DNA from: JAVVHH01 sp965199585
GTDB taxonomy: Bacteria; Pseudomonadota; Alphaproteobacteria; Acetobacterales; Acetobacteraceae
Length of the DNA stretch: 64,000 nucleotides
Assembly (NCBI GenBank): GCA_965199585.1
Contig: CBDASI010000002.1
Coordinates: 434,001 to 498,000 of the forward strand
Direction: 5' to 3'
Position numbers and translations under genes: made by a program. Below the pieces are notes generated by a model that was given only the letters and a program-made list of their open reading frames with translations, was not told where the DNA came from and searched no databases. Shown here piece after piece: positions 46,810-55,032 of the stretch. Position 1 is the stretch's first letter. Each line of letters begins with the position of its first letter.

Positions 46810-48231
46810 ATGTCTGCGAAAAGCCAGTCTCCCCATGCTTTCCCAGCTCTCTTCTCGAGCATCGTGGACGCGCTGGCACTCCCAGCCGCCGCGCTGGACT
46901 TGCTGACCGTCACCGGGAACGAGGATCTACCATCGTGCTTTCCGGTGACGGACCTCGCCGTCGCTGCGATCGGCGCCGCGGGGCTCGCCACATCCCAACT
47001 CCTGGCGCTCGAAGGCCGCAAGTCACCCGGCGTTACCGTCGATCGGCACCTGGCATCGGCTTGGTTCATTTCCTCCGTGCGACCGGAGGGCTGGCAATTG
47101 CCCGCCGCATGGGATCCGATCGCCGGTGACTATCGATCGGTGGATGGCTGGATCCGGCTGCACACGAACGCGCCGCGCCATCGGGCAGCCGCGCTCGCCA
47201 CACTCGGCTGCGCTGCCGAGCGTGAGGCGGTCGCCGCCGCCGTGTCCCGTGTCCAGGCAGAGACGCTGGAGGCCGAAATCCTGAAAGCGGGCGGTTGTGC
47301 TGCTGCCATGCACACCATGGCGGAGTGGCGCAGCCACGAGCAAGGTCGGGCGGTCCGGGCCGAGAGGCTGATCGCACTCGAGGCGACCACCGCAGCGACG
47401 CGATTGGCGTGGCGCCCGGATCCGCAACGGCCACTTGCCGGGATCAAAGTGCTCGACCTCACGCGCATCCTGGCCGGGCCGGTGGCCACCCGGTTTCTGG
47501 CCGGGTTGGGCGCGGACGTACTCCGCATCGACCCGCCGGACTGGGATGAACCCGCCCTGGCACCCGACGTGACGCCCGGCAAACATTGCGCACGGCTCGA
47601 CCTTCGCGATGCGACGGACCGGCAAGCCTTCGAGGTCCTCCTGGCCGAAGCGGACATCCTCGTGCACGGTTATCGGCCGGCAGCGTTGCAACGCCTAGGC
47701 TACGGGGAGGCGCGACGTCGCGCACTCAACCCCGCGCTCATCGAGATCTCGCTCTGCGCTTATGGCTGGTCCGGACCTTGGGCCGGCCGACGCGGCTTCG
47801 ACAGCCTGGTGCAGATGTCGTCCGGCATCGCCGCCGCCGGCATGGGCTGGAAGGCTGCCGACTGTCCGGTGCCATTGCCGGTGCAGGCCTTGGATCATGC
47901 GACGGGGTATCTCATGGCTGCCGCCGCCATCCAGGGGCTGATCGCCCGACTTCGTGACAATCGCGCGGTCAGCGCCAAACTCTCACTCGCACGAACCGCC
48001 CTGTTGCTGACCGACCACGCCGGTCCGTCGCATGGTCCGGCAGACAGCGGCTTCCGCGATGACGATTATGGGACGACGATCGAAGACATGCCTTGGGGTC
48101 CCGCCCTGCGGCTACGGTCACCGGTGCTGATCGGCGGCATGCCCCTGCTGTGGACGTCGCCGGCCTGCGAGTTGGGCTCGTCGCAGGCCGTGTGGCGTGG
48201 CCCGGTTATGCCGCCAGCGCCTCATGCGTGA
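46810..48231 (+). CDS. CaiB/BaiF (class III) CoA transferase with rearranged domain order
   Basis: The 473-residue protein is a family III CoA transferase. Residues about 208-240 give the classic N-terminal half (PLAGIKVLDLTRILAGPVATRFL, then GLGADVLRIDPP), and VPLPVQALDHATGYLMAAAA places the likely nucleophile at Asp362. Unusually, about 200 residues come first that resemble the second half of the same family: VTDLAVAAIGAAGLATSQLLALEGR with Asp48 equivalent to Asp362, then DGWIRLHTNAPRHRAA. The canonical order thus appears permuted, with the nucleophile segment present twice. It probably moves CoA between organic acids. It is the only + strand gene between clusters B and C, and its end overlaps the amidase gene by 26 bases. 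Confidence 0.85.
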   Translation: MSAKSQSPHAFPALFSSIVDALALPAAALDLLTVTGNEDLPSCFPVTDLAVAAIGAAGLATSQLLALEGRKSPGVTVDRHLASAWFISSVRPEGWQLPAAWDPIAGDYRSVDGWIRLHTNAPRHRAAALATLGCAAEREAVAAAVSRVQAETLEAEILKAGGCAAAMHTMAEWRSHEQGRAVRAERLIALEATTAATRLAWRPDPQRPLAGIKVLDLTRILAGPVATRFLAGLGADVLRIDPPDWDEPALAPDVTPGKHCARLDLRDATDRQAFEVLLAEADILVHGYRPAALQRLGYGEARRRALNPALIEISLCAYGWSGPWAGRRGFDSLVQMSSGIAAAGMGWKAADCPVPLPVQALDHATGYLMAAAAIQGLIARLRDNRAVSAKLSLARTALLLTDHAGPSHGPADSGFRDDDYGTTIEDMPWGPALRLRSPVLIGGMPLLWTSPACELGSSQAVWRGPVMPPAPHA

Positions 48232-49612
48232 GAGCGGGACGTATCTCCCGGAAGCTGGTCGCCTTCTCGAACGCGTCGCCCACCTTGAGCACCAGCGCGT
48301 CTTCGAACGGGCGTCCAACGATCTGCATCGACAGCGGTAGGCCGTTGCCGGTGAAGCCGGAACAGACCGAAAGCGCCGGCAGGCCGAGCACGTTGAAGGG
48401 GCGGGTATAGAAACGGTGCCCCATGATCGTATCGAACGCGCCCAGCGTCTCCGGCGGGGTATGCCGAGTGGGCATGACCAACACGTCGACGTCTTGCATC
48501 AGCGTGGCAGCTTGCTGGACGAGACGGGCGCGGAGACGCAGAGCGTTGACGTAATCGGTTCCTTGCACGAAGGCGCCCGCGGTCAACCGCTTCCGCGCGA
48601 CCGACCCGTAGAGCTCCGGCGTTTCCCGCAGACCCCGCTCATGGATGGAGAACGCTTCCGGCCCCATGATGAGGGCACACAGATCGTAATAGGTTTCGAG
48701 CGGAGCCAGGCTGACGTCCCTCACCGTCGCGCCTGCCTTCTGGTAGACGGCGAGCGCGCTTTCGACCGCATCGACGATGACGGTGTCGGCGGGAGCGTCC
48801 GTCTCGAAGAAGTGCTGGACGACGCCGATGCGCAGGCCGCTCAGGCCGCCCCCGAGTGCACCGGCAAACTCGATCATGCCCGGGTCGGCACTGCCGGGGT
48901 CCATCGGGTCGTGCGCGGCGAGCACTTGCATCATCAGCGCGCAATCTTCGGCGGTCCAGCACATCGGCCCCGCATGATCGAGCGTGAACGATAGCGGCAG
49001 CACGCCGCGGCGGCTGACCAGCCCATAGGTCGGCTTCAGCCCGGCGATCCCGTTCCAAGCCGCCGGCGAGCGGATCGACCCACCGGTATCGGTGCCCATC
49101 GCCGCCATGCACAAGCCGCCGGCGACCGCGGCCCCGGAGCCCGAGGACGATCCGGCCGGGTCCAGCGTGGTGTCCCACGGATTGCGCGCCGGCGGCCATG
49201 GCAAGTCATGCGAGACACCGCCGATCGCGAACTCCCAAGTCGAGGTCTTGCCCAGGATCACCGCCCCGGCCTCGCGCAGCAGGCGCACCGTCGTCGCATC
49301 CTCCGCCGGCACATGGTCGCGAAACAGCGCCGAATGGCCGGTCGTGGCGATCCCAGCCGTGTTGTAGATGTCCTTGATCCCCAGCGGGATGCCGTGAAGC
49401 TTGCCCCGATAGGTGCCGGCGGCGATCTCGGCCTCGGCGCGCTTGGCCTCGGCCAACGCCTGCTCCCGCAGCACCAGGAGGTAGGCGTTGAGCTTGCCAT
49501 CCAGGGCGTCGATGCGGTCCAGATAGGCCTCGGTCAGCGCGACCGGCGAGAGCGTGCGTGCCTCGATGCGGCGCGATGCCTCGGCGATGGTCAGGAAGCA
49601 GAGTTCGGTCAT
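48206..49612 (-). CDS. amidase signature family hydrolase (amidase C)
   Basis: From ATG 49612 the product has 468 residues. The Ser-cisSer-Lys triad is complete: Lys80 in GIPLGIKDIYNTAGI, cis-Ser155 in GSSSGSGAAVAGG and Ser179 in GTDTGGSIRSPA. The enzyme family hydrolyses linear amides, as in AtzE, GatA and aryl amidases. Its start overlaps the stop of a 61-residue AtzG/GatC-like protein gene (ATGA), which suggests a two-subunit enzyme. The motif region is nearly identical to amidase B, pointing to gene duplication. It is the last gene of cluster C. Confidence 0.93.
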   Translation of the reverse strand: MTELCFLTIAEASRRIEARTLSPVALTEAYLDRIDALDGKLNAYLLVLREQALAEAKRAEAEIAAGTYRGKLHGIPLGIKDIYNTAGIATTGHSALFRDHVPAEDATTVRLLREAGAVILGKTSTWEFAIGGVSHDLPWPPARNPWDTTLDPAGSSSGSGAAVAGGLCMAAMGTDTGGSIRSPAAWNGIAGLKPTYGLVSRRGVLPLSFTLDHAGPMCWTAEDCALMMQVLAAHDPMDPGSADPGMIEFAGALGGGLSGLRIGVVQHFFETDAPADTVIVDAVESALAVYQKAGATVRDVSLAPLETYYDLCALIMGPEAFSIHERGLRETPELYGSVARKRLTAGAFVQGTDYVNALRLRARLVQQAATLMQDVDVLVMPTRHTPPETLGAFDTIMGHRFYTRPFNVLGLPALSVCSGFTGNGLPLSMQIVGRPFEDALVLKVGDAFEKATSFREIRPALTHEALAA

Positions 49613-49794
49613 GCGTCTGCCTTTCCGAGCCGGAACACGTTGCTGGGCTCTTCCGCGTAGGAACACGCGTTGCGGATCCGGGCCGCCGCCTCGTCGTTGG
49701 CGAGCACCACACGCTCGAGACCGGCGCGGTCCTGTTCGGGAAACCGCTCGAGCCCCAGGGCATCGAGGCGATCGGCAAAGGAGATGACGGCCAT
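49609..49794 (-). CDS. AtzG/GatC-like small amidase-associated protein (61 aa)
   Basis: The peptide runs MAVISFADRLDALGLERF... and ends in YAEEPSNVFRLGKADA. A helical N-terminus and a C-terminal acidic-Glu-Pro-x3-Phe-Arg motif are the pattern of DUF4089/AtzG, the short partner of the amidase AtzE, which resembles GatC of the Glu-tRNA amidotransferase. It overlaps the preceding small ORF by one base (TGATG) and the amidase C gene by 4. It has no signal peptide. Assignment to AtzG is from motif and context; the family match was not computed. Confidence 0.7.
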   Translation of the reverse strand: MAVISFADRLDALGLERFPEQDRAGLERVVLANDEAAARIRNACSYAEEPSNVFRLGKADA

Positions 49795-49967
49795 CAGGCG
49801 CGCTTCAGCCGAAACGCGCTGAGCGGCTCGTCGGCATACGGATGCGCCCCGCGCAACGAGATCGCGAGGCGGTCCATGTCCTCGATCGCGGTCGCCAGTT
49901 TCGGCAGGTCTTCCGGCGTGACGGTCAGTCCAGCCGCCGCCAGCCGGTCTTCAATGCTCATGCTCAT
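49794..49967 (-). CDS. AtzG/GatC-like small amidase-associated protein (57 aa)
   Basis: Two in-frame ATGs exist (49967 and 49961); the first gives 57 residues beginning MSMSIEDRLAAAGLTVTPED and ending AHPYADEPLSAFRLKRA. The tail shares Tyr-Ala-acidic-Glu-Pro-x3-Phe-Arg-Leu with the neighbouring 61-residue protein. The ATG lies 7 bases after the stop of amidase B, and its own stop shares a base with the next start (TGATG). It is too short for many gene callers. It is best explained as the small subunit of amidase B or a paralogue made by tandem duplication. Confidence 0.7.
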   Translation of the reverse strand: MSMSIEDRLAAAGLTVTPEDLPKLATAIEDMDRLAISLRGAHPYADEPLSAFRLKRA

Positions 49968-49974
49968 TGCCGTT

Positions 49975-51384
49975 TCACTCCGCCGCCGCGCGGATCGGTT
50001 CGGCCAGATCCGGCCGCCGATCGCGCGTTCCCATCATCCGCTCCACCGCATCGCCGGCGCGCAGCACGAGATCGTCCTCGAACGGGCGCCCGGCGATCTG
50101 GAACGACAGCGGCATGCCTGCCGCCGAGTAGCCGTTGCACACCGACAGCGCCGGCCCGCCCAGTACGTTGAACGCCCGGTTCAGGAACGGCTGCTGCCCG
50201 ACCATCGAGTCTTCGCCCAACACGCCGGCCGTCTTGCGCGCGGTCGGGAACACCAGCACGTCCACGTCGCGCATCACCGCCGCTGCCTCCGCTACCATCC
50301 GCGCCCGCCGCCGCTGCGCGTTGACGTAATCCACCGACCGGATCAGCGCGCCGCTCATCAGCCGCCGCCGCCCGTACTCGCCATAGAGGTGCGGCCGAGT
50401 TTGCAGATCGTTCTCGTGCACGGCATAGGATTCCGACCGCGAGATCATGTTGGCGACGGCGTTGTAGTCCGAGAACGGCGCCAAGGTGACGTCGGTCAGC
50501 GTCGCCCCGGCCGCCTGCAACTCGCCCAGGGTCGCCTCCATGGCCGCCAGCACGTCGGGCTCGCAACTCACGTCGCGCTCGTAGAAATGCCGCACCACCC
50601 CGACCCGCAGCCCGGCGACTCCGCCGCCCATCCCCGCCGCGAAGTCGATCGGGCCGGGGTCCGCGCTCGCGGCATCCGCCGGGTCGTGGGCGGCGAGCAC
50701 CTGCATCATCAGTGCGCAGTCCTCCGCCGTCCAACACATGGGTCCCGCATGATCCAGTGAGAACGATAGCGGCAGGATGCCGCGCCGGCTGAGCAGTCCG
50801 TAAGTCGGCTTGTGCCCGGCGATGCCGCACCATGCCGCCGGACCGCGGATCGAGCCGCCGGTATCGGACCCCATCGCCCCCGGCACCAACCCGGCGGCCA
50901 CGGCCGCGCCCGAGCCGGACGACGAGCCCGACGTGTCGAGCGCCGTGTTCCACGGATTGCGCGCCGGGGGCCACGGCAAGTCGAACGACGAACCGCCAAT
51001 CGCGAACTCCCAGGTCGAGAGCTTGCCCAGCATGATCGCGCCGGCGTCGCGCAGCAGGCGCACGGTGGTGGCGTCCTCCGCCGGCACGTGATCGCGGAAC
51101 AGCGCCGAATGGCCGGTCGTGGCGATGCCAGCCGTATTGTAGATGTCCTTCAGACCGATCGGGATGCCGTGCAGCGGTCCGCGGTAGCGTCCGGCGGCGA
51201 TCTCCGCTTCCGCCGCCCGCGCTTCGGCCATCGCCTGCTCCTCGAGCAACAAGATGAAGCTGTTGAGCTGTCCGTCCAGCGCCTTGACCCGCGCGATGCA
51301 GCTGCGCGTCAGCTCGACGGGCGACAGTCGTTTCGACCGGATCAGCCCGGCCAGCGTCGCGATGGTGCTCGAATGAAGGTCCAT
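49975..51384 (-). CDS. amidase signature family hydrolase (amidase B)
   Basis: The 469-residue enzyme has Lys79 in GIPIGLKDIYNTAGI, cis-Ser154 in GSSSGSGAAVAAG and nucleophile Ser178 in SDTGGSIRGPA. Long blocks around the active site (for example GHSALFRDHVPAEDATTVRL and LPWPPARNPW) are shared with amidase C, less with amidase A, so B and C are close paralogues. It starts 12 bases after the stop of amidase A and is followed by the 57-residue AtzG-like gene after 7 bases. The substrate is unknown; the operon imports peptide- or amide-like solutes. Confidence 0.93.
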   Translation of the reverse strand: MDLHSSTIATLAGLIRSKRLSPVELTRSCIARVKALDGQLNSFILLLEEQAMAEARAAEAEIAAGRYRGPLHGIPIGLKDIYNTAGIATTGHSALFRDHVPAEDATTVRLLRDAGAIMLGKLSTWEFAIGGSSFDLPWPPARNPWNTALDTSGSSSGSGAAVAAGLVPGAMGSDTGGSIRGPAAWCGIAGHKPTYGLLSRRGILPLSFSLDHAGPMCWTAEDCALMMQVLAAHDPADAASADPGPIDFAAGMGGGVAGLRVGVVRHFYERDVSCEPDVLAAMEATLGELQAAGATLTDVTLAPFSDYNAVANMISRSESYAVHENDLQTRPHLYGEYGRRRLMSGALIRSVDYVNAQRRRARMVAEAAAVMRDVDVLVFPTARKTAGVLGEDSMVGQQPFLNRAFNVLGGPALSVCNGYSAAGMPLSFQIAGRPFEDDLVLRAGDAVERMMGTRDRRPDLAEPIRAAAE

Positions 51385-51396
51385 GGTGCCTCTCCT

Positions 51397-52806
51397 CTAT
51401 TCCGCCGCCTGGCGCAGGGCGTGCGGCGCCGGCCGCGTCTGCCGCCATGCCGTTGCCGTCTCGTACGCATGCGCCGTGCGGAACAGCATCGCTTCGGCAA
51501 ACGGCTTGCCGACGATCTGCATCCCCAGCGGCAAGCCGCCCGGCCCGAACCCGGTGCATACCGAGATGGCCGGCTGTCCCGTCACGTTGAACGGGATCAT
51601 GTAGCTGGGTCGCTCCAACATGCCCCAGCGCGGCGCCTCGTGGATCGGCGGCGCCTCGTCGGCCTGCACCGCCGTCACCAGCATGTCGACGTCCGCCATG
51701 GCGGCCGCCATCTCCGCGCACAGGATCCGGCGCCGCCGCATCGCCTGCACGTAATCCGCGCCGGTCAGCAGCGCGCCGAGGGTCAGCTTCTCGCGCAGCA
51801 ACGCGCCATACTGGTCGTAGCTCGTCTTGAGCCACGGCTCGTGCACCGAATAGGCCTCGGTCAGCATGATCATCCAGCCTACCGCGCCATACTCCTGCAA
51901 CGGCGACACCGTCACGTCGCGGATTTCCGCGCCCAGCCCGGCCAGCACCGCCAGCCCGGCGTCCAGCGCAGCCACGGTCGGCCCGCTGGCCGGTGCATCG
52001 ACCTCGTAAAAGTGCCGCAGCACGCCGATGCGAAGGCCCTTGAGGTCCTGTCCGACATCGAGCGAGAAGTCGGCCACGGGACGGTCCGCGCTCGCCGGGT
52101 CGGCCGGGTCGTGCCCTGCCATCGCCTGCAGCAGGAGCGCGCAATCCTGCGCCGTCCACGCCATCGGGCCGGTGTGGTCCAGCGTGAACGACAGCGGCTG
52201 CACCCCGGCGCGGCTGCACAGCCCGTAGGTGGGCTTGATGCCCGACAGCCCCGACAGCGTCGCCGGCCCGCGGATGGAACCGCCGGTGTCCGAGCCGGTT
52301 CCGCCCAGCACCAGCCCGGCCGGCACCGCCGCCCCGGTTCCGGAGGAGGACCCGCCGGTCAGATGCGCCGGGTTCCAGGGATTGCGCGCCGGCGGCCATG
52401 GCAGGTCGAAGGACGGGCCGCCCATGGCGAATTCATGCGTCGCCAGCTTGCCCATCATCACGGTCCCGGCCGCGGCCAGCTTGGCCACTGTGGTGGCATC
52501 GTGCGCCGGCACGTGATGCTCGAGCAGCCGCGAATGCGCCGTCGTGCGGATGCCGCCCGTCGCGTAGATGTCCTTGTGCCCGATTGGGATGCCGTCGAGC
52601 GGCCCGATCCGCTCGCCGCGCATCGCCCGCGCCTCCGCCGCCCGCGCATCGTCCATCGCCCGCTCCGGCGTCGTCAGCACGAAGGCGTGCAGCGTGCCGT
52701 CCAGTGCCGCGATGCGGTCCAGGCATGCCTGCGTCAGTTCGACGGGTGAGAGCGACTTGGCCGCGATCAGCGCGCTGGCGTCGGCAATGGTCGGGATCGG
52801 CTCCAT
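51397..52806 (-). CDS. amidase signature family hydrolase (amidase A)
   Basis: The 469-residue enzyme has the triad Lys78 in GIPIGHKDIYATGGI, cis-Ser153 in GGSSSGTGAAVPAG and Ser177 in SDTGGSIRGPA. It differs from B and C in YATGGIRTTAHSRLLEHHVPAHDATTVAKL, so it is the most divergent of the three and may have another substrate. Its start is one base after the stop of a 63-residue AtzG-like gene with a strong ribosome site, so this pair looks like a complete heteromeric amidase. Confidence 0.93.
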   Translation of the reverse strand: MEPIPTIADASALIAAKSLSPVELTQACLDRIAALDGTLHAFVLTTPERAMDDARAAEARAMRGERIGPLDGIPIGHKDIYATGGIRTTAHSRLLEHHVPAHDATTVAKLAAAGTVMMGKLATHEFAMGGPSFDLPWPPARNPWNPAHLTGGSSSGTGAAVPAGLVLGGTGSDTGGSIRGPATLSGLSGIKPTYGLCSRAGVQPLSFTLDHTGPMAWTAQDCALLLQAMAGHDPADPASADRPVADFSLDVGQDLKGLRIGVLRHFYEVDAPASGPTVAALDAGLAVLAGLGAEIRDVTVSPLQEYGAVGWMIMLTEAYSVHEPWLKTSYDQYGALLREKLTLGALLTGADYVQAMRRRRILCAEMAAAMADVDMLVTAVQADEAPPIHEAPRWGMLERPSYMIPFNVTGQPAISVCTGFGPGGLPLGMQIVGKPFAEAMLFRTAHAYETATAWRQTRPAPHALRQAAE

Positions 52807-52807
52807 C

Positions 52808-52999
52808 TCAGCGCCCTTCCCGCGCGTGGAAGATCAGCGACGGTTCCGCCTCGCGCGGCAGCGGCGCATGCACGCGCTCGCGCATCGCCTCCACCAGCCC
52901 GTAGACGTCGTAGATGTCCTTCTGCTGCGTCGCGGACAGCGTCAGCCCGGTCTGGGCCATGAGGACGTCGAAGTCGGCTTCGCTGATCTTGGGTTTCAC
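52808..52999 (-). CDS. AtzG/GatC-like small amidase-associated protein (63 aa)
   Basis: The GTG start at 52999 has AGGAGAT 8 bases ahead, a better ribosome site than most genes here. The 63-residue product begins MKPKISEADFDVLMAQTGL and ends PLPREAEPSLIFHAREGR. An acidic helical N-terminus plus the Glu-Pro-x3-Phe tail is typical of DUF4089/AtzG proteins. It directly precedes amidase A with a one-base gap, suggesting an obligate small subunit. It lies 13 bases from the stop of the DppD-class gene upstream. Confidence 0.8.
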   Translation of the reverse strand: MKPKISEADFDVLMAQTGLTLSATQQKDIYDVYGLVEAMRERVHAPLPREAEPSLIFHAREGR

Positions 53000-53012
53000 G
53001 GACGATCTCCTG

Positions 53013-54005
53013 TCAGGCCGGCACGGCCTCTGCATGTACGCAACGAACCAGCGCGCCCGGCTGCATCGAGACCACCGGCGGCTCCTCCGTGCAGCGCGGC
53101 ACCGCCTCGAGGCAGCGCGGCCGGAAATGGCACCCGGCCGGCAACGTCGCCAGGCTCGGCGGATGCCCCGGGATGGTCCGCAGCACCTGCTTGCGCATCC
53201 CGCCGTGCACGGTCGAGGCCAGCAGCCCCTTGGTATATGGATGTTGCGGCGTCCGGATGATCTCGCGCACCGTTCCGGTCTCGACGAACCGCCCGGCATA
53301 CATCACCGCGATCCGGTCCGAGATCTCCGCCGCCACGCCCACGTCGTGCGTGACGAACACCACCGCCATCCCCAGCTCCGCCTGCAATTCGCGCAGCAGC
53401 ATGAGGATCTGGATCTGCACCGTGACGTCCAGCGCCGTCGTCGGCTCGTCGGCCAGCAGCACCAGCGGCTTGCAGGCCAGCGCCAGCGCGATCATCGCCC
53501 GCTGCCGCATCCCGCCCGACATCTCGTGCGGATAGTTCTTCAGCCGCCGCGCCGCCGACGGGATCGACACGCGTTCCAGCAGCGCCTTGGCGCGCGCCAT
53601 CGCCGTCGCCCGCGTGGTTCCCTCGTGCTGCACGATCGTCTCGGCGATCTGGTCGCCGATCGTATAGACCGGGTCCATCGCCGCCATCGGCTCCTGGAAG
53701 ATCATCGACACCTCGCCGCCGCGCAGCTTGGCGAGGTCCCGCGGCGGCAGGGTCAGGATGTCCCGCCCCGCCATCCGCACGCGCCCCTCGACCTGCGCGA
53801 AGCCCGGTAGCAGCCCCATTACCGCCTTGAGGCTGACGCTCTTGCCCGAGCCGGATTCCCCCAGGATCGTGAGCACCTGCCCCCGCGCCAGCGCGAACGA
53901 CACGCCGTTGACGGCGCAAACCTCCGGCTCGCCGCGCTTGCGGAACCGCACCGTCAGGCCGTCCACCTCGATCGCGGGTGGCAAGGGCGTGCTATCGAGC
54001 GGCAT
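53013..54005 (-). CDS. Dpp/Opp-type ABC transporter ATP-binding protein (DppD/OppD class)
   Basis: Starting at ATG 54005, the product has 330 residues. Walker A is GESGSGKS (49-56), with FQEPMAAMDPVYTIGDQI, signature MSGGMRQR and Walker B VLLADEPTTALD. The C-terminal Cys domain (PAGCHFRPRCLEAVPRC) is present. It overlaps the DppF-class gene by 14 bases. It powers the cluster C importer. Confidence 0.92.
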   Translation of the reverse strand: MPLDSTPLPPAIEVDGLTVRFRKRGEPEVCAVNGVSFALARGQVLTILGESGSGKSVSLKAVMGLLPGFAQVEGRVRMAGRDILTLPPRDLAKLRGGEVSMIFQEPMAAMDPVYTIGDQIAETIVQHEGTTRATAMARAKALLERVSIPSAARRLKNYPHEMSGGMRQRAMIALALACKPLVLLADEPTTALDVTVQIQILMLLRELQAELGMAVVFVTHDVGVAAEISDRIAVMYAGRFVETGTVREIIRTPQHPYTKGLLASTVHGGMRKQVLRTIPGHPPSLATLPAGCHFRPRCLEAVPRCTEEPPVVSMQPGALVRCVHAEAVPA

Positions 54006-55032
54006 GTTGCGCCTCCGGCACGATGCAGGCGACGATATGGCCGGGCTCCGCGTGCGCCATCGGCGCGGCCAGAGTCGGCACGACCTCGGCGCATTGCGAC
54101 TGCGCATGGGAGCAGCGGGTCCGGAATCGGCAGCCCGAGGGCGGGTTGATCGGGTTCGGCGGATCGCCGGTCAGCGGCAGCACCGTCGTGCGCCGATCCG
54201 GGTCCAGCGTCGGCTTGGACGCCAGCAGTGCCCGCGTATACGGGTGGCGCGGCCGCCCATAGATCTGTTCGACCGGTCCCGCCTCGACGACCCGGCCCAG
54301 ATACATCACCAGCACCCGGTCCGAGATGTATTCCACCACGTTCAGGTCGTGCGAGATGAACAGGTAAGTCAGGTTCAACCGCGCCTTCAGCTCGGCCAAC
54401 AGGTTCAGCACCTGCGCCTCCACCGACTTGTCCAGTGCGGAGACCGCCTCGTCCAGGATCACCAGCCGCGGCTCCAGCGCCAGGGCGCGGGCGATGTTCA
54501 CCCGCTGCCGCTGGCCGCCCGACAGCTCGTGCGGGTAGCGCCGCGAGAATTGCGCCGGGTTGAGCCCGACCTGGCCCAGCAACTGCTCCGCCCGCGCCGT
54601 CGCCTCCCGCGCGGGCAGACCGTGCATCCGCGGCGCGTAGGCGATCGACTCCACCATCGTCAGCCGCGGGTTCAGCGACGTGTAGCTGTCCTGGAACACC
54701 ATCTGCATCTGCCGGCGCATGTCGGTCACCGAGATGCCGTCTGGGCTGCCGACCTCGTCGCCGTCGAACACGATGCTGCCGGCATCCGGCTCGAGCAGGC
54801 GCATCAGCAGCCGCGCCGTCGTCGACTTGCCGCAGCCGCTCTCGCCCACCACCCCCAACGTCTCGCCTTTGGCGATGCCGAAGCCGACATCGTCGACCGC
54901 CTGCACCGTCGCGACCCGGCGGTTCAACACGCCGCCATAGACGGGGAAATGTTTCCGCAGCCCCGTCACCGTCAGCATCGGCTGCGCCGGCCCGCCCCGG
55001 TCGCGCGGATCGAGGCGCAGCGCGGCGCTCAC
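53992..55032 (-). CDS. Dpp/Opp-type ABC transporter ATP-binding protein (DppF/OppF class)
   Basis: GTG 55032 overlaps the permease stop (GTGA) and gives 346 residues; a longer open frame is a shadow of the permease gene. Walker A is GESGCGKST (63-71), with MVFQDSYTSLNPRLTMVES, signature LSGGQRQR and Walker B RLVILDEAVSALD, where an Ala-Val pair replaces the usual Pro-x-Ser as in many OppF proteins. The C-terminal domain reads PSGCRFRTRCSHAQSQC. Confidence 0.92.
   Translation of the reverse strand: MSAALRLDPRDRGGPAQPMLTVTGLRKHFPVYGGVLNRRVATVQAVDDVGFGIAKGETLGVVGESGCGKSTTARLLMRLLEPDAGSIVFDGDEVGSPDGISVTDMRRQMQMVFQDSYTSLNPRLTMVESIAYAPRMHGLPAREATARAEQLLGQVGLNPAQFSRRYPHELSGGQRQRVNIARALALEPRLVILDEAVSALDKSVEAQVLNLLAELKARLNLTYLFISHDLNVVEYISDRVLVMYLGRVVEAGPVEQIYGRPRHPYTRALLASKPTLDPDRRTTVLPLTGDPPNPINPPSGCRFRTRCSHAQSQCAEVVPTLAAPMAHAEPGHIVACIVPEAQHAAR

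Noticed and set aside
49964..52399. An 811-codon frame overlapping amidases A and B on the same strand
   Set aside because: It is a different-frame shadow. The amidase frames carry complete catalytic triads and proper coupling with neighbours.
50812..52749. A 645-codon frame on the + strand across the amidase pair
   Set aside because: It is antisense to two well-supported genes and has arginine/histidine-rich noise typical of shadows.
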